From Streptomyces sp. NBC_01465 (lineage in GTDB: Bacteria > Actinomycetota > Actinomycetes > Streptomycetales > Streptomycetaceae): a stretch of 64,000 bases of DNA. The stretch spans positions 8,742,001-8,806,000 of the forward strand of contig NZ_CP109467.1 in assembly GCF_036227325.1 (NCBI RefSeq), written 5' to 3'. Each line of letters opens with the position of its first letter. The first letter of the stretch is position 1. The position numbers were made by a program, and so were the translations under genes. Shown here one piece after another: positions 17,440 to 25,808 of the stretch. The notes beneath the pieces are model-generated. The model searched no databases. It saw only the letters and a program-made list of their open reading frames with translations, and was not told the origin of the DNA.

Positions 17440-17899
17440 GGCACCAATGATTTTCGCAAGGATGGCTCTGACGGGGCAGTGTCTGATTCTTGGAAGACCC
17501 AAGATCAGGACAGGCCCGCTCCAGGCGGCGAGCTTGGTCATCTTCGCCCGCAAAGGTTCCAGCTTGCTGTGTACCGAGGCGTCCAGCCCCAGCCGCTCGC
17601 CGACCGCCCTGACCTGCACCGGGCCGCCCGCCCTCGTCGACCGCGTCGCCGCGGTGCGGGATGAGCAGGACTGCCCGCCCGGCCACCTTCGCCGATGCCG
17701 AAGCGACAGCCCGGCATCGGCCCGGGCCTACTCGGCCGGGCGGTTCAACACTCCGCTCCGCGATCGCCAGTTCGTGCCGCTCGGTCTGCCGCCTGGAGTT
17801 GCTGCCCAACTCCTCGGCGAGAGCGCCCAGTTCACTCCGGCGGGCGGTGATCCGCTGCCGCCCCAGACCCGTGACCTGCGACTTCACGATGCACACCAC
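17440..17899 (-). pseudogene. frameshifted hypothetical, possibly transposon-associated
   Basis: The upstream frame reads RQRITARRSELGALAEELGS and VAGRAVLLIPHRGDAVDEGG. At about 17610 the likely continuation moves to another frame as VQVRAVGERLGLDASVHSK followed by LEPLRAKMTKLAAWSGP. Together they look like one helical protein split by a frameshift. I cannot name the family with confidence. It is surrounded by IS debris. Confidence 0.4.
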
Positions 17900-18136
17900 T
17901 CAAGGGCGAATCGGGCAAACCGGCGAGGGCGAACTTTGAAGAGCCCGCCCCGAAACGGGAGGCACGGCTGGGGCACGGTGCTGTGGGCCTCCCTCAAGAG
18001 CCGGTTTGTGGTGCGCGGAGAGTCGACGCAGCGAGACACCGTCAGCGGTAGGTACGTCTGCATTGCGGCCGCAACTGGTCAGCACGCCTTCAAGGCCGGG
18101 CTGTGTGACGTACGCGCCGACGGTTCGGGCCAGACG
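17900..18136. other. no supported gene
   Basis: About 240 bases between remnants; no open frame here shows family character. Confidence 0.3.
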
Positions 18137-18173
18137 CGGAGTGCGCCGCCGGAACTACCGGCGGCGCACTCCG
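18137..18173 (-). terminator. terminator hairpin downstream of the Ig-like gene
   Basis: Perfect 16-bp arms at 18137-18152 and 18158-18173 with loop AACTA, starting 23 bases after the stop of the minus-strand Ig-like frame. Confidence 0.8.
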
Positions 18174-18196
18174 TCAGACCTGGTTCCCGGAGCTGA

Positions 18197-19465
18197 TTAC
18201 TCCGTGACGGTGAAGGTCCGCTGGGTCGTCTCGGAGATCAGGCCGCCCGCGGAGTGGGCGACGGTGATCGTGATGGTGCCGAGGGGGAGCTCCTCGTCGG
18301 GGACGGTAGCCCAGAGACCGTTGTCGCCGACCAGCGCGGTCGCCAGGAGCTTGCCGTCCTGGTCCTTGATCTCGACGGATTCGCCCTTGGCGCCCCTGCC
18401 CGTGATCTGCGGCTTGCGGTCGGTCACTTCGGAGCCGTTCCCGGGGGTGAGGACGGTGGGCGCGGCGAGGGTGTACTGCATGTACTTGCTCGCGTCCGAA
18501 GCCTCGCCGTTGGTCACCTGACGGACCTTCACACCTTCGCCGTCAGTGGTGTAGGAGGCGTTCCGGTAGGACCAGTTGCCCTCACCGTCGACCGTGGTGC
18601 CGCCGCCCGGGGAGACCCAAGGGTCGTTCCACTTCACCTCGATGGTGGCACCGGGCGTGCCCGTACCGGAGGCGGAGTAGGAGCCGGAGCCGGACCAGTT
18701 CTTCGTCGCCTTCGTGATGACCGGCGTCTCGGAGTCGGTCTTGACGGTGAAGGAGCGCTTCGTCTCCTTGGAGGTCAGGCCGTCGGCGGTGTGGGTGACG
18801 GTGATGGTGTGGTCGCCCAGTGGGAGGTCCTTCTTCGCCTTGACGGACCAGGTGCCGTCGGTGCCGATGGCGCCGGTGGCCAGGGTCGCACCCTGGTCGT
18901 CGGCGATGGTGACGGTGCCGCCCTTGGCGCCCTTGCCCTTGAACTCCGGCTTGCGGTCCGTCGCTTCGGAGCCTTCGGTGGGAGAGTCGACGACGGGCGC
19001 GGTGAGCGTGTACTGCTGGAGCGCGGATGCGTCCGACTCACCGCCGTCGAGGACCTGACGGACCTTCATGCCCTTTGCGTCCGAGGTGAGGCTGGTACGC
19101 GGGATGGACCACTGGCCCTGCTTGTCGACGGTGACGCCCCCGCCCGGGGCCTTCCCGCTGTCGCTGGCCGCGTCCCACACCTGGATCTCGGCGTCGGGCG
19201 TGCCCGTGCCGGTGGCGGAGTAGGCGGTTGCTTCCTCGGCCCAGTTCTTCGTGGCCGTCTCGACGACCGGCGCCTCGACGCCGTACCGCCTCCGTGATCA
19301 CCGGAGCGTCCAGGTCCGCGCTGACCTTCGTGTTGGGCGCCTCGGCGGCGGACGCCCCGGAAGCAGACTTCTTGGAAGCCGGCTTCTTGTTCTCGGACGT
19401 CTTGGGGTCCTGCGCCTTCTCCTCCGGAGTCCCGGACGACTCAGAGGGGCGCGGAGTGGTCGCGG
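18197..19465 (-). pseudogene. secreted bacterial Ig-like repeat protein, 5'-truncated and frameshifted
   Basis: The minus frame ending at 18197 encodes two ~165-residue repeat units. Each has an adhesin-like strand pattern: TKNW, TGTPGATIEVKW, VKVRQVTNG, GSEVTDRKPQITGRGAKG, then ITITVAHSAGG and TFTVTE. The 5' part (about 19290-19465), with the linker [18 protein letters not shown] and [14 protein letters not shown], is in a different frame, and the join near 19285 falls inside a repeat ([13 protein letters not shown]). No signal peptide remains. The first ATG of the long frame (19180) would give a 327-residue cytoplasmic remnant. Confidence 0.6.
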
Positions 19466-19706
19466 CGATGTGCGCGGGCAGTCCGGAGCGAATGGCGTCG
19501 GTCACGAAGATTCTTCTGAAGTCGTGGGGGCGCCATTCGAGTGGATCGCCGGTCACGGTGATCTGAGCGGACTGAGAGGTCGCGACCAGGCACTCGCGGA
19601 TGTAGCTGCGGGTCAGCGGCCGGTCCTCGGTGCCGTACCGGCGTTGGAACAGAAACGGCATGGGCGGGCTCCAGGTCTGCTCGAACACGTCGTATGCCGA
19701 CACTCT
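19466..19706 (-). pseudogene. tyrosine recombinase C-terminal fragment fused to the Ig-like frame
   Basis: [20 protein letters not shown] and [20 protein letters not shown] carry the HxxR motif of a phage-type integrase, without the downstream catalytic Tyr. The frame runs straight on into the Pro/Ser linker of the Ig-like protein, so two unrelated genes have been joined by a deletion near 19465. The upstream end stops at 19706, where an ISKra4 fragment begins on the other strand. Confidence 0.5.
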
Positions 19707-19913
19707 GTCGAAGGGGCCTGCCGCCACCTGATCGCCGACCGCCTCGACATCACCGGCGCCCGCTGGGGACTCGACGGCGCCGAAGCCGTTCTCCGACTTC
19801 GCGGACTGATCACGAACGGCGACTTCGAGGACTACTGGAACTTCCACGCGGCCCGCGAACACGAACGCCTGTACCCCAGCCCCGATCAGCGGAACTACAG
19901 CCTCACCGCTTGA
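19707..19913 (+). pseudogene. ISKra4-family transposase, 3' fragment
   Basis: [20 protein letters not shown] followed by [19 protein letters not shown] and [16 protein letters not shown] is the C-terminus of ISKra4 transposases. Only 68 codons plus the natural stop remain. The sharp start at 19707 marks a recombination junction. Confidence 0.65.
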
Positions 19914-19944
19914 TCCCCACACCGTCACTTCAGAGGATCCGGGC

Positions 19945-20120
19945 TCAACCCGGATCTAGCTGCTGAGGGAGGCCTCCCGGCAGCGGGCTGAGGCCGGGGC
20001 AGCGGACGAACAGGGATTCGAAGAAGAGTTGCGTCGCCGGTTCGCGGTCCAAGGCAGCGGCGAGGTCGGCGGGAATGGTGACCTCGCGGGGTTCGCTGTC
20101 CAGGTAGAGCTCGATCTCGA
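19945..20120 (-). pseudogene. DUF1905/YdeI-like protein fragment
   Basis: Directly downstream of the PhyH stop the minus strand reads VEIELYLDSEPREVTIPADL, then AAALDREPATQLFFESL, resembling the middle of DUF1905/bacteriocin-protection (OmdA) proteins. Similarity stops after ~38 residues and there is no start. A short remnant. Confidence 0.4.
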
Positions 20121-20122
20121 CA

Positions 20123-21148
20123 CTAGAGAGGTCGGACGACGACAGCGGTTGTCTCGCGGCGTGCAGCCAGCACACGCAGACCGGGCTGGAGATCCGATTT
20201 CGCCAGATCCGAGCGGGGAATGGACCGCCCGTCCTTACCTCGAAGCAGGGTTGAGCTGTCGACTGCGAGGATCGCCATGTCCCCATCGTCGCAGCGGACG
20301 TAGATCAGGTCCGTCTCGAGGCGTGTGATCCGGCCGATGACGGCTTTTGGCGCGGCCGGGTTCTGAAATCGTACGTCGACGGAGAGACGGATGCTTTTGC
20401 GGGACCGATTCGCCAGACCGGTGTGCAGGAGCGCCTCGTGCATGAGGACCACATCACCCGGCTTGTACGAGGCCCGCAGCCATGGACCTGGCGGGGTCGG
20501 CGAAGGGGTTTGCCCTGCACAATCCTGAGACGCTGCGGCCGGCGCTGCCAGCCCCGAGTGCACAATCCCTTCGCGATGGCTGCCCGGCACGAGGGCAAGA
20601 CCCCCCAGCGTCAGATCAGTTCGCATCAGCGGAATCCACGCCGTGACCATATTGAATCCCGGGTTGAGGGTCACGTCCCGATGGATGGCAGTGAGTCCGC
20701 CTGGCGGTGCGACCCTGTAGCGCGCCAGTGGGATGAATGCGGTCGGCCCTCCGGTGAGCCGCGCGAAGAACACCTCGATCGGTGGGCAGGCGACCAGGTT
20801 CTCCCACAACCTCAGCTCACCTAAGCGGCGTTGGAGCGGCCCTTCGTGGTGTTCCATGAATTCTGCCGTGACCGGCCCCGCCCACACCGGCTCGAGCAAG
20901 GAAGGGTGGGCCAACTTCTGCTCGATAAGGACCCTCAGGACCTCCGTCCTTGTGGTGCGGATCGCTGCTCGGTTGAGAACCCCCGTGAAGTAGAGGTAAC
21001 CGTCCTCGTCGAGCCGGGCACGCAGCTGGTCCGGGTCCGACAGGCACCCGTTCGCGATCCGAAGCTCGCCTGTGGGGATGGGTTCCAAAATACCTGCTCC
21101 TTTGCCGCAATCGCCGACTGATCGAGTTCCGTGGGCTCTCTTCGTCAC
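20123..21148 (-). CDS. phytanoyl-CoA dioxygenase (PhyH)-family oxygenase
   Basis: 341 residues. A cytoplasmic Fe(II)/2-oxoglutarate hydroxylase by family. LDEDGYLYFTGVLNRAAI near the N-terminus is the usual opening. The iron ligands are H and D of AIHRDVTLNPGF and the distal His of MHEALLHTGLANRS, with NRSRKSIRLSVDVRFQ giving the 2-oxoglutarate Arg. A flexible insert rich in Pro/Ala (residues ~205-225) separates the two halves. It lies 65 bases downstream of a TauD-like gene on the same strand. Such pairs often hydroxylate amino acids in peptide natural products, but no synthetase is nearby, so the substrate is unknown. Confidence 0.82.
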   Translation of the reverse strand: MTKRAHGTRSVGDCGKGAGILEPIPTGELRIANGCLSDPDQLRARLDEDGYLYFTGVLNRAAIRTTRTEVLRVLIEQKLAHPSLLEPVWAGPVTAEFMEHHEGPLQRRLGELRLWENLVACPPIEVFFARLTGGPTAFIPLARYRVAPPGGLTAIHRDVTLNPGFNMVTAWIPLMRTDLTLGGLALVPGSHREGIVHSGLAAPAAASQDCAGQTPSPTPPGPWLRASYKPGDVVLMHEALLHTGLANRSRKSIRLSVDVRFQNPAAPKAVIGRITRLETDLIYVRCDDGDMAILAVDSSTLLRGKDGRSIPRSDLAKSDLQPGLRVLAARRETTAVVVRPL

Positions 21149-21213
21149 TGGCTCTGCTCACGCAATCCATCGACTGCGTGAGACGGAGGGGGCGGGCGGA
21201 GTGGCCTGGCGGG

Positions 21214-22077
21214 TCAGTCTGCCCACGCGCGGGCCAAACAGCGGCGCAGCCCGGAACCCTGATGATCAACAAATGGGGCGCGGCCGTGGAGAACGGTCCA
21301 GTTGTCGACGATCAGGAGATCTCCTCTGCGTAATGGGATGTGGACGCGCAGCCGGTCATCGGCGAGTTGGTGATCGAAGAAGTCGAGAGCCGCTACCTGT
21401 GCGGGGGTCAGCGGAAGGTCCGCCTCCAGGTGCCCGCGGCTGATCCAGTAGCGGTTGAAGTGAACCTGTAGACCTGTGGAGTCACGTTGGAAGACCGGGT
21501 AGCACCGTGCGAAAGTGTCTTCCCGGCCGAACTGAAAGTCGTGTGTCAGCTGATGAACTGTCCCAGGATCCCGTTCCAGGATTCGGTCGTGCACCGTTGC
21601 TCCGCTTGCCAGGATCGTCTCCCCACCATGAGCCGCAGGCTGGATACAGAGCACGGCGAGCAGTCGGGGCTGGTAGGTGCGGGTGGCCCGGTCGGTGTGC
21701 AAGGCCAGCATCTGGGTGTCACCCGCTGAAGCCCGAGGACTCGACGCCGGGGATACCGGCGCGGCTGGTGCCGTCTCCGCGGTCAGTAGTTCGTCCGCGC
21801 TGCGTCCTGAACGTGGCCAGGGCGTCCCGATCGTTGCGAGGAACTGGTGGCACAGCTCGACGCACTGCTCATTGGTGCGTCCGTCGAGGTCCAGTCCCCG
21901 CAGCACCACCACGCCGGGCCCTGTTCGAAGACGTCGGTCCACGTCCATGGCGAGGGCTTCCGGCCACACGCGCCCTGGAGGCGTTCGGGACGGGATGGTC
22001 GGCAGGAGCCAGTCTTGGGGGCGCAGTGTTTCGCACGTCCACAGGGCCGAGCCACGGACAGCCTTCGATCCGCTCAC
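21214..22077 (-). CDS. TauD/TfdA-family Fe(II)/2-oxoglutarate oxygenase
   Basis: 287 residues from the GTG 22077, chosen because GGGGAGAG lies just upstream; the frame is open to a TTG at 22149. GVVVLRGLDLDG near the N-terminus, MLALHTDRATRTYQP (HxD iron ligands), LLIVDNWTVLHGRAPF (distal His) and GLRRCLARAWAD (2-oxoglutarate Arg) are the full facial triad of clavaminate-synthase-like hydroxylases. A short low-complexity Ala/Ser/Pro loop sits at residues ~105-120. It is probably co-transcribed with the PhyH gene downstream. The pair looks like an orphan tailoring cassette. Confidence 0.82.
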   Translation of the reverse strand: MSGSKAVRGSALWTCETLRPQDWLLPTIPSRTPPGRVWPEALAMDVDRRLRTGPGVVVLRGLDLDGRTNEQCVELCHQFLATIGTPWPRSGRSADELLTAETAPAAPVSPASSPRASAGDTQMLALHTDRATRTYQPRLLAVLCIQPAAHGGETILASGATVHDRILERDPGTVHQLTHDFQFGREDTFARCYPVFQRDSTGLQVHFNRYWISRGHLEADLPLTPAQVAALDFFDHQLADDRLRVHIPLRRGDLLIVDNWTVLHGRAPFVDHQGSGLRRCLARAWAD

Positions 22078-22159
22078 GAGCTCTCCCCACTCCACGGTGT
22101 CACATCTCTTCCATCTTTCGCGCGCGTCCACCCGTCCACTCCCCGCCAACGGGACGCAT

Positions 22160-23053
22160 AAGTGTTCGTCGCATCGCCCGCCCTCGTCCGGCTGCGACGT
22201 TGGGCGTCGGGATGCAAACCAGGCTCCGCCATCACAGGAGTCTGTCCGGTGCGGTCTGGAGGGCGGCGCCGGACAACACGTTCGTCACTCGACGTTTCGC
22301 TCCGAGAATGCCGAGGGTCGCCCGCAGACCCACCTCGGGGGTGACAGGGAAGATACCTGCCTCCGTAGCGCTCCTCGATCTGACTCCACCGGCAGCGAAA
22401 AGTGAACGTATGCCCAGTGCGCCGGAGTCAGCTGACCGAATCCAGCAGCACGTCAGGAAGTTGAGGCCGCGGCCAAGGGAGACTTACGCGATGGCCTGCC
22501 CCTTGGCCAGGAAGCAGTCACCACCAGCGGGTGCATGCCCCGGGCAGACACCCGCGCATTCCAAGAAACAGACCGGCTATACCACTCAGCGGGACGCCAT
22601 CCTGTGCGGTGTCAGCTGTGGGCGCTGTTGTACTCCGGCTCGCCGCTTTCGAGGACTCGGAGTGGAGAAGCGGTGACGACGCGCGTGCTGCGGCCGATGC
22701 GGAGCACGCGGCACGGGAACTGCCCCCGGCGAACCAGGTTGTAGCCCTTTGCCCGTGAGAATTCGAACCCCTTAGAGGTCGTGTTCGCTCACGCGGACGC
22801 GATGCATCCTCGGCATCTGGTGGGGGCGCGTCCTGCGCGCTGCGGCTGCGGCTGCCGAGGTTGTTGGGCTGCGCTGCTGAGCGAGATCCGGGACCACAAC
22901 CCGCTGCGCTGAAACCAGGGCTCCCTTTGGGCGGCTCCGGCCCGGGCGACCCGCCATATCGGGACAGGCTGCGGAGCGATGGGCGCTTCGGTCATTTTGC
23001 GCGTCATCACGGCGACCGGCGGCGGAAAGCTGTGCTGAGCGCTGTGGCGCGGG
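22160..23053. other. ~0.9 kb without a recognisable gene
   Basis: No frame on either strand in this stretch shows a domain, signal peptide or convincing start. It lies between the oxygenase pair and the terpenoid synthase and may be decayed DNA. A T-loop-like GGTTCGAATTC is present on the minus strand near 22770, but no tRNA fold could be built around it. Confidence 0.4.
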
Positions 23054-23899
23054 TCATCGTTTCCTCGCGACGGTTTCCGCAGTTGTCTCCGGTACGCGGA
23101 TCGCGTACCGGGCCGCGAGTGAGGTGATGGTCTCCCGGTCCAGGGGGGTGCCCTCTTGGAGGGCGGTGAGTGTGGTGTCGCAGATGTCGAGGGTGAGTGC
23201 GCAGAAGTCCCTGATCGGCCCGGCCGCGATGGAGTCGGTGTAGGCGCGGGCGGCAGGGAGATGACGGTGCGCGTAATGGCTCATGTCGGTGGCGGTCCAG
23301 CCGGGCGGCAAGAAGTCGACGCCGCGGGTCAGGTCGTCGTCGTGGTTCCAGGCGATGTTCGCCGCTTGCACGGCGCGGCCGAAGGCGACGGCCCCGGACT
23401 GTGAGGTGACGATTCCGGCGTACCGGGTCCACAGGTCGGCGAGTGTGATGCCGATGGAGCTTGCCACGGCGAAGGTGTAGCGGTCCAGGTCGGCCTCGTC
23501 GTGGATCCTGAATCCGGAATCCACCCAGACCGCCATGCGGTCGGCGAGCGCGGCCAGGGAGTCCCACAGGCGTGGTGCCACGTCGGCGGGAGGGAGGGTG
23601 ACGGCCCACTCGTGGAAGCGGCGGGTGACGGGTGGCAGGTGGTCGAGGTGCGGGTGGAACAACTCATCGAGGTCATCCGGTGTGAAGGATTCCTGCTGGA
23701 GGAGGCGGCTTACGCCGCGCAGTAGGCGGGTCTTGGCGTGCGGCGGCAGGCAGGGATGGTCCTCGATCTCGTCGAGAGCGCGGTTGGCGAGGTAGTAGGC
23801 CGCGACGGTCTCTCTCAGCTCCCCGTCGAGGCGCATGATCGGAAGGAAGAACGTCCTGCTCGTGCTCTTCAGGGTTTCCATGACACGGGTGTCGATCAA
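23054..23899 (-). CDS. squalene/phytoene synthase family protein
   Basis: Up to 281 residues; the frame opens at TTG 23899 and the ATG at 23881 is an equally good start. Head-to-head prenyl synthase features are STSRTFFLPIMRL, the first acidic motif NRALDEIEDHPC, the central GITLADLWTRYAGI region and the second acidic motif AANIAWNHDDDLTRGVDFLP. The family condenses two prenyl diphosphates; whether the product is squalene-, phytoene- or other-type cannot be told from motifs. It is divergent from the EF-hand oxygenase cassette across an AT-rich gap, suggesting shared regulation and a prenyl-derived substrate there. Confidence 0.85.
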   Translation of the reverse strand: MIDTRVMETLKSTSRTFFLPIMRLDGELRETVAAYYLANRALDEIEDHPCLPPHAKTRLLRGVSRLLQQESFTPDDLDELFHPHLDHLPPVTRRFHEWAVTLPPADVAPRLWDSLAALADRMAVWVDSGFRIHDEADLDRYTFAVASSIGITLADLWTRYAGIVTSQSGAVAFGRAVQAANIAWNHDDDLTRGVDFLPPGWTATDMSHYAHRHLPAARAYTDSIAAGPIRDFCALTLDICDTTLTALQEGTPLDRETITSLAARYAIRVPETTAETVARKR

Positions 23900-24083
23900 T
23901 ACCTGTCCAGTCGGTGAGCAGCGGGCACGTGGACAACTCGGTTGTACCCTGGCTGATTTGTGGGCAAGCGTACAGAGACGAACAAAAGAGAATTTTGGTG
24001 TTCTGTACCTCTATAGAGTTAAAAAGCTGGAGAGTTGGTATTTCTGTGTTTGTGGAGAGCGGAGTGAAGGGAGCCTGCACGGC
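23900..24083. promoter_or_regulatory. AT-rich divergent promoter region
   Basis: 184 bases, markedly richer in A/T than the surroundings. GTACAGA (23970-23976) and TCTGTAC (24002-24008) form an inverted repeat around an A-rich core. TATAGAG near 24012-24018 could be a -10 for the plus-strand genes. Probably regulates both directions. Confidence 0.45.
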
Positions 24084-25520
24084 GTGAGCGAACGCCCCGA
24101 ACTTCCTGAAGAAGACCCCGAATCCCTGCCCGGCCCCGGCTCCCTGTGCTGGAGGCTGCTCGGACAGCGGCGGATGCTGCTGGTCACCGGCCGAGCCCTG
24201 GTCCTGGAGGCGGCACTGCCCGCCGGGGGAGCGGCCCTGGCCCAGCACTCCACGTACCGCACCCGCCCGCTGCGCCGCCTCGAACTGACCCTGGACAGCC
24301 TCCAGCGCCTCACCTACGGCGACGAGGACACCCGGGAGAAGGAATTCGCCCGCATCCGCCGTGTGCACCGGCACATCAACGGCACCGATGAACAGGGCCG
24401 TTCCTACAGCGGGCTGCATGACGAGAGCCGCCTGTGGATCGCCCTCACCCTCTTCGACGCGATGGTGGAGATGGAGCGACTCGGCGGCCGGCCGCTCTCC
24501 CCGGCCGCCGAGTCGCAACTGTGGGCGGAGTGGCGCACGATCACCGTCGCCTTCGGCATCGCCGACGAAGTCGTACCACGCGATCTGGCAGCGTGCCGCG
24601 CCCACTGGGACGCGGTGGTCGCCGAGGAGTTGGAAGACAACGCGGAGGTCCGCCATCTGATGGGCGCGCTGTACGCCACGGTGCCCGCCCCGGACTGGCT
24701 CGCCCGCTGCCCGAAGCCGCTGTGGCATCTGGCCACCCGCGCCGCCGGGGCGGTCATGGGCTCCGTCCTGCGGGCCGACCTGCCGGACACCTACCGCCGT
24801 CGGCTCGGGCTGCGCGCGAACGGCCATGACCGTGCGGTGTCGTGGCTCGTGCATCACAGCGCCCGCTGGGCCCTGGTCGGACAGCCGGCGCGCCGACGCT
24901 ACCTCCCGCTGGCCGCCACTGCCCTCGGTGGTGGCCAGCTCCAGCCGCACACGGCCCGCCGCCCTCTGCCCACACCGCGCCGCACACCCCGCGACGTACG
25001 ATCCGCGCGCGTGGCCACCTTCTTCGACGACGTCCTCGACCAGACCGGCGACAACTTCATCACCCGCGAGGACCTTTACGCGATGGCTCGCAGCGTCTGC
25101 TGGCCACTCGACCTGAGCGACACTGCGGAACAGCGCGTGTACGAAGCCTTCGACGCCTGGTGGACACAGCTGTCCGCACTCGACGCCGACGGCGATGGCC
25201 GCGTCTCGCGGACCGAGTTCCTCACAGCCACCCTTCCGGTCGCAGGCACCGCCTCCCCTTACGTACAACAGGGTCTGTTGCCGGCGATGGCGGCAGTCTT
25301 CGACGCAGCGGACAGCGACGGCAACGGGCACCTGGACATGGCCGAATACCGAACAGTCTTCGGCCCCAAGCTGCACTCGGCCGACCTCAACCGAGCCTTT
25401 CACGAACTCGACAGCGACGGGGACGGGCAGATCACCAAACCCGAGTTCCTCGACGCCCTCACGCAGTTCTTCACCGTCCGGGCCGACTTCGAAGCAGGCG
25501 CACGCCTGTTCGGTCGCTGA
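24084..25520 (+). CDS. MpaB/DUF2236-family oxygenase fused to four EF-hands
   Basis: 478 residues from GTG 24084, with GAAGGGAG upstream; the longer open frame to 23835 crosses the AT-rich promoter. Residues ~15-300 are the all-helical DUF2236 domain shared with latex-clearing protein and MpaB: RVHRHINGTDEQGRSYSGLH, DESRLWIALTLFDAMVEMER, then PRDLAACRAHWDAVVAEEL. A Pro/Arg linker follows. The C-terminal ~150 residues hold four Ca2+-binding loops starting near residues 319 (DQTGDNFITRED), 367 (DADGDGRVSRTE), 410 (DSDGNGHLDMAE) and 443 (DSDGDGQITKPE). Loops 2-4 are canonical with Glu12; loop 1 ends in Asp. DUF2236 enzymes are haem oxygenases or oxidases; Ca2+ control is my inference. Confidence 0.82.
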   Translation: MSERPELPEEDPESLPGPGSLCWRLLGQRRMLLVTGRALVLEAALPAGGAALAQHSTYRTRPLRRLELTLDSLQRLTYGDEDTREKEFARIRRVHRHINGTDEQGRSYSGLHDESRLWIALTLFDAMVEMERLGGRPLSPAAESQLWAEWRTITVAFGIADEVVPRDLAACRAHWDAVVAEELEDNAEVRHLMGALYATVPAPDWLARCPKPLWHLATRAAGAVMGSVLRADLPDTYRRRLGLRANGHDRAVSWLVHHSARWALVGQPARRRYLPLAATALGGGQLQPHTARRPLPTPRRTPRDVRSARVATFFDDVLDQTGDNFITREDLYAMARSVCWPLDLSDTAEQRVYEAFDAWWTQLSALDADGDGRVSRTEFLTATLPVAGTASPYVQQGLLPAMAAVFDAADSDGNGHLDMAEYRTVFGPKLHSADLNRAFHELDSDGDGQITKPEFLDALTQFFTVRADFEAGARLFGR

Positions 25521-25547
25521 GGCGCATCGCACCGACAGGAGGACCCC

Positions 25548-25808
25548 ATGGCACATGTTGATGACCCCCGCCCTCTGCGCGTACTGCTGCGCACCCGCGA
25601 CGGGCGGCTCAAGGACACCGGGGGGAGCGGCCAGTTCGTGAGCCCCGAGGAATTCAGGGCCCGGCTGCAGGCGGGCGAGCGGTTGCGGGTGCGGCACGAG
25701 TCCACGGGCGCCGACTGCACGCTCGATACGGTGGCCCAGGTGATCGCAGCGTTCCTGCCGGTGCAGCGCGGCCTGTTCGGGGCACCGGGGGAGCAGGCGG
25801 CTCCATGA
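25548..25808 (+). CDS. small PHB-accumulation-regulator-like domain protein
   Basis: 86 residues from ATG 25548, with AGGAGG 6 bases upstream. RTRDGRLKDTGGSGQFVSPE, then EFRARLQAGERLRVRHESTG and DCTLDTVAQVIAAFLP, follow the layout of the PhaR DNA-binding domain (KKYxNRRLYDTxxSxYVTLxD). The match is partial and the basic residues differ. The stop overlaps the ubiB-like start as ATGA, so the two are translationally coupled. It may be a DNA-binding regulator or a small adaptor. Confidence 0.6.
   Translation: MAHVDDPRPLRVLLRTRDGRLKDTGGSGQFVSPEEFRARLQAGERLRVRHESTGADCTLDTVAQVIAAFLPVQRGLFGAPGEQAAP

Noticed and set aside
22741..22800. T-loop-like GGTTCGAATTC, possible tRNA on the minus strand
   Set aside because: T-stem pairs poorly and no anticodon or acceptor stem could be assembled.
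23673..25697. 674-codon minus-strand frame
   Set aside because: Antisense of the EF-hand oxygenase gene; no motif, overlaps the promoter region.
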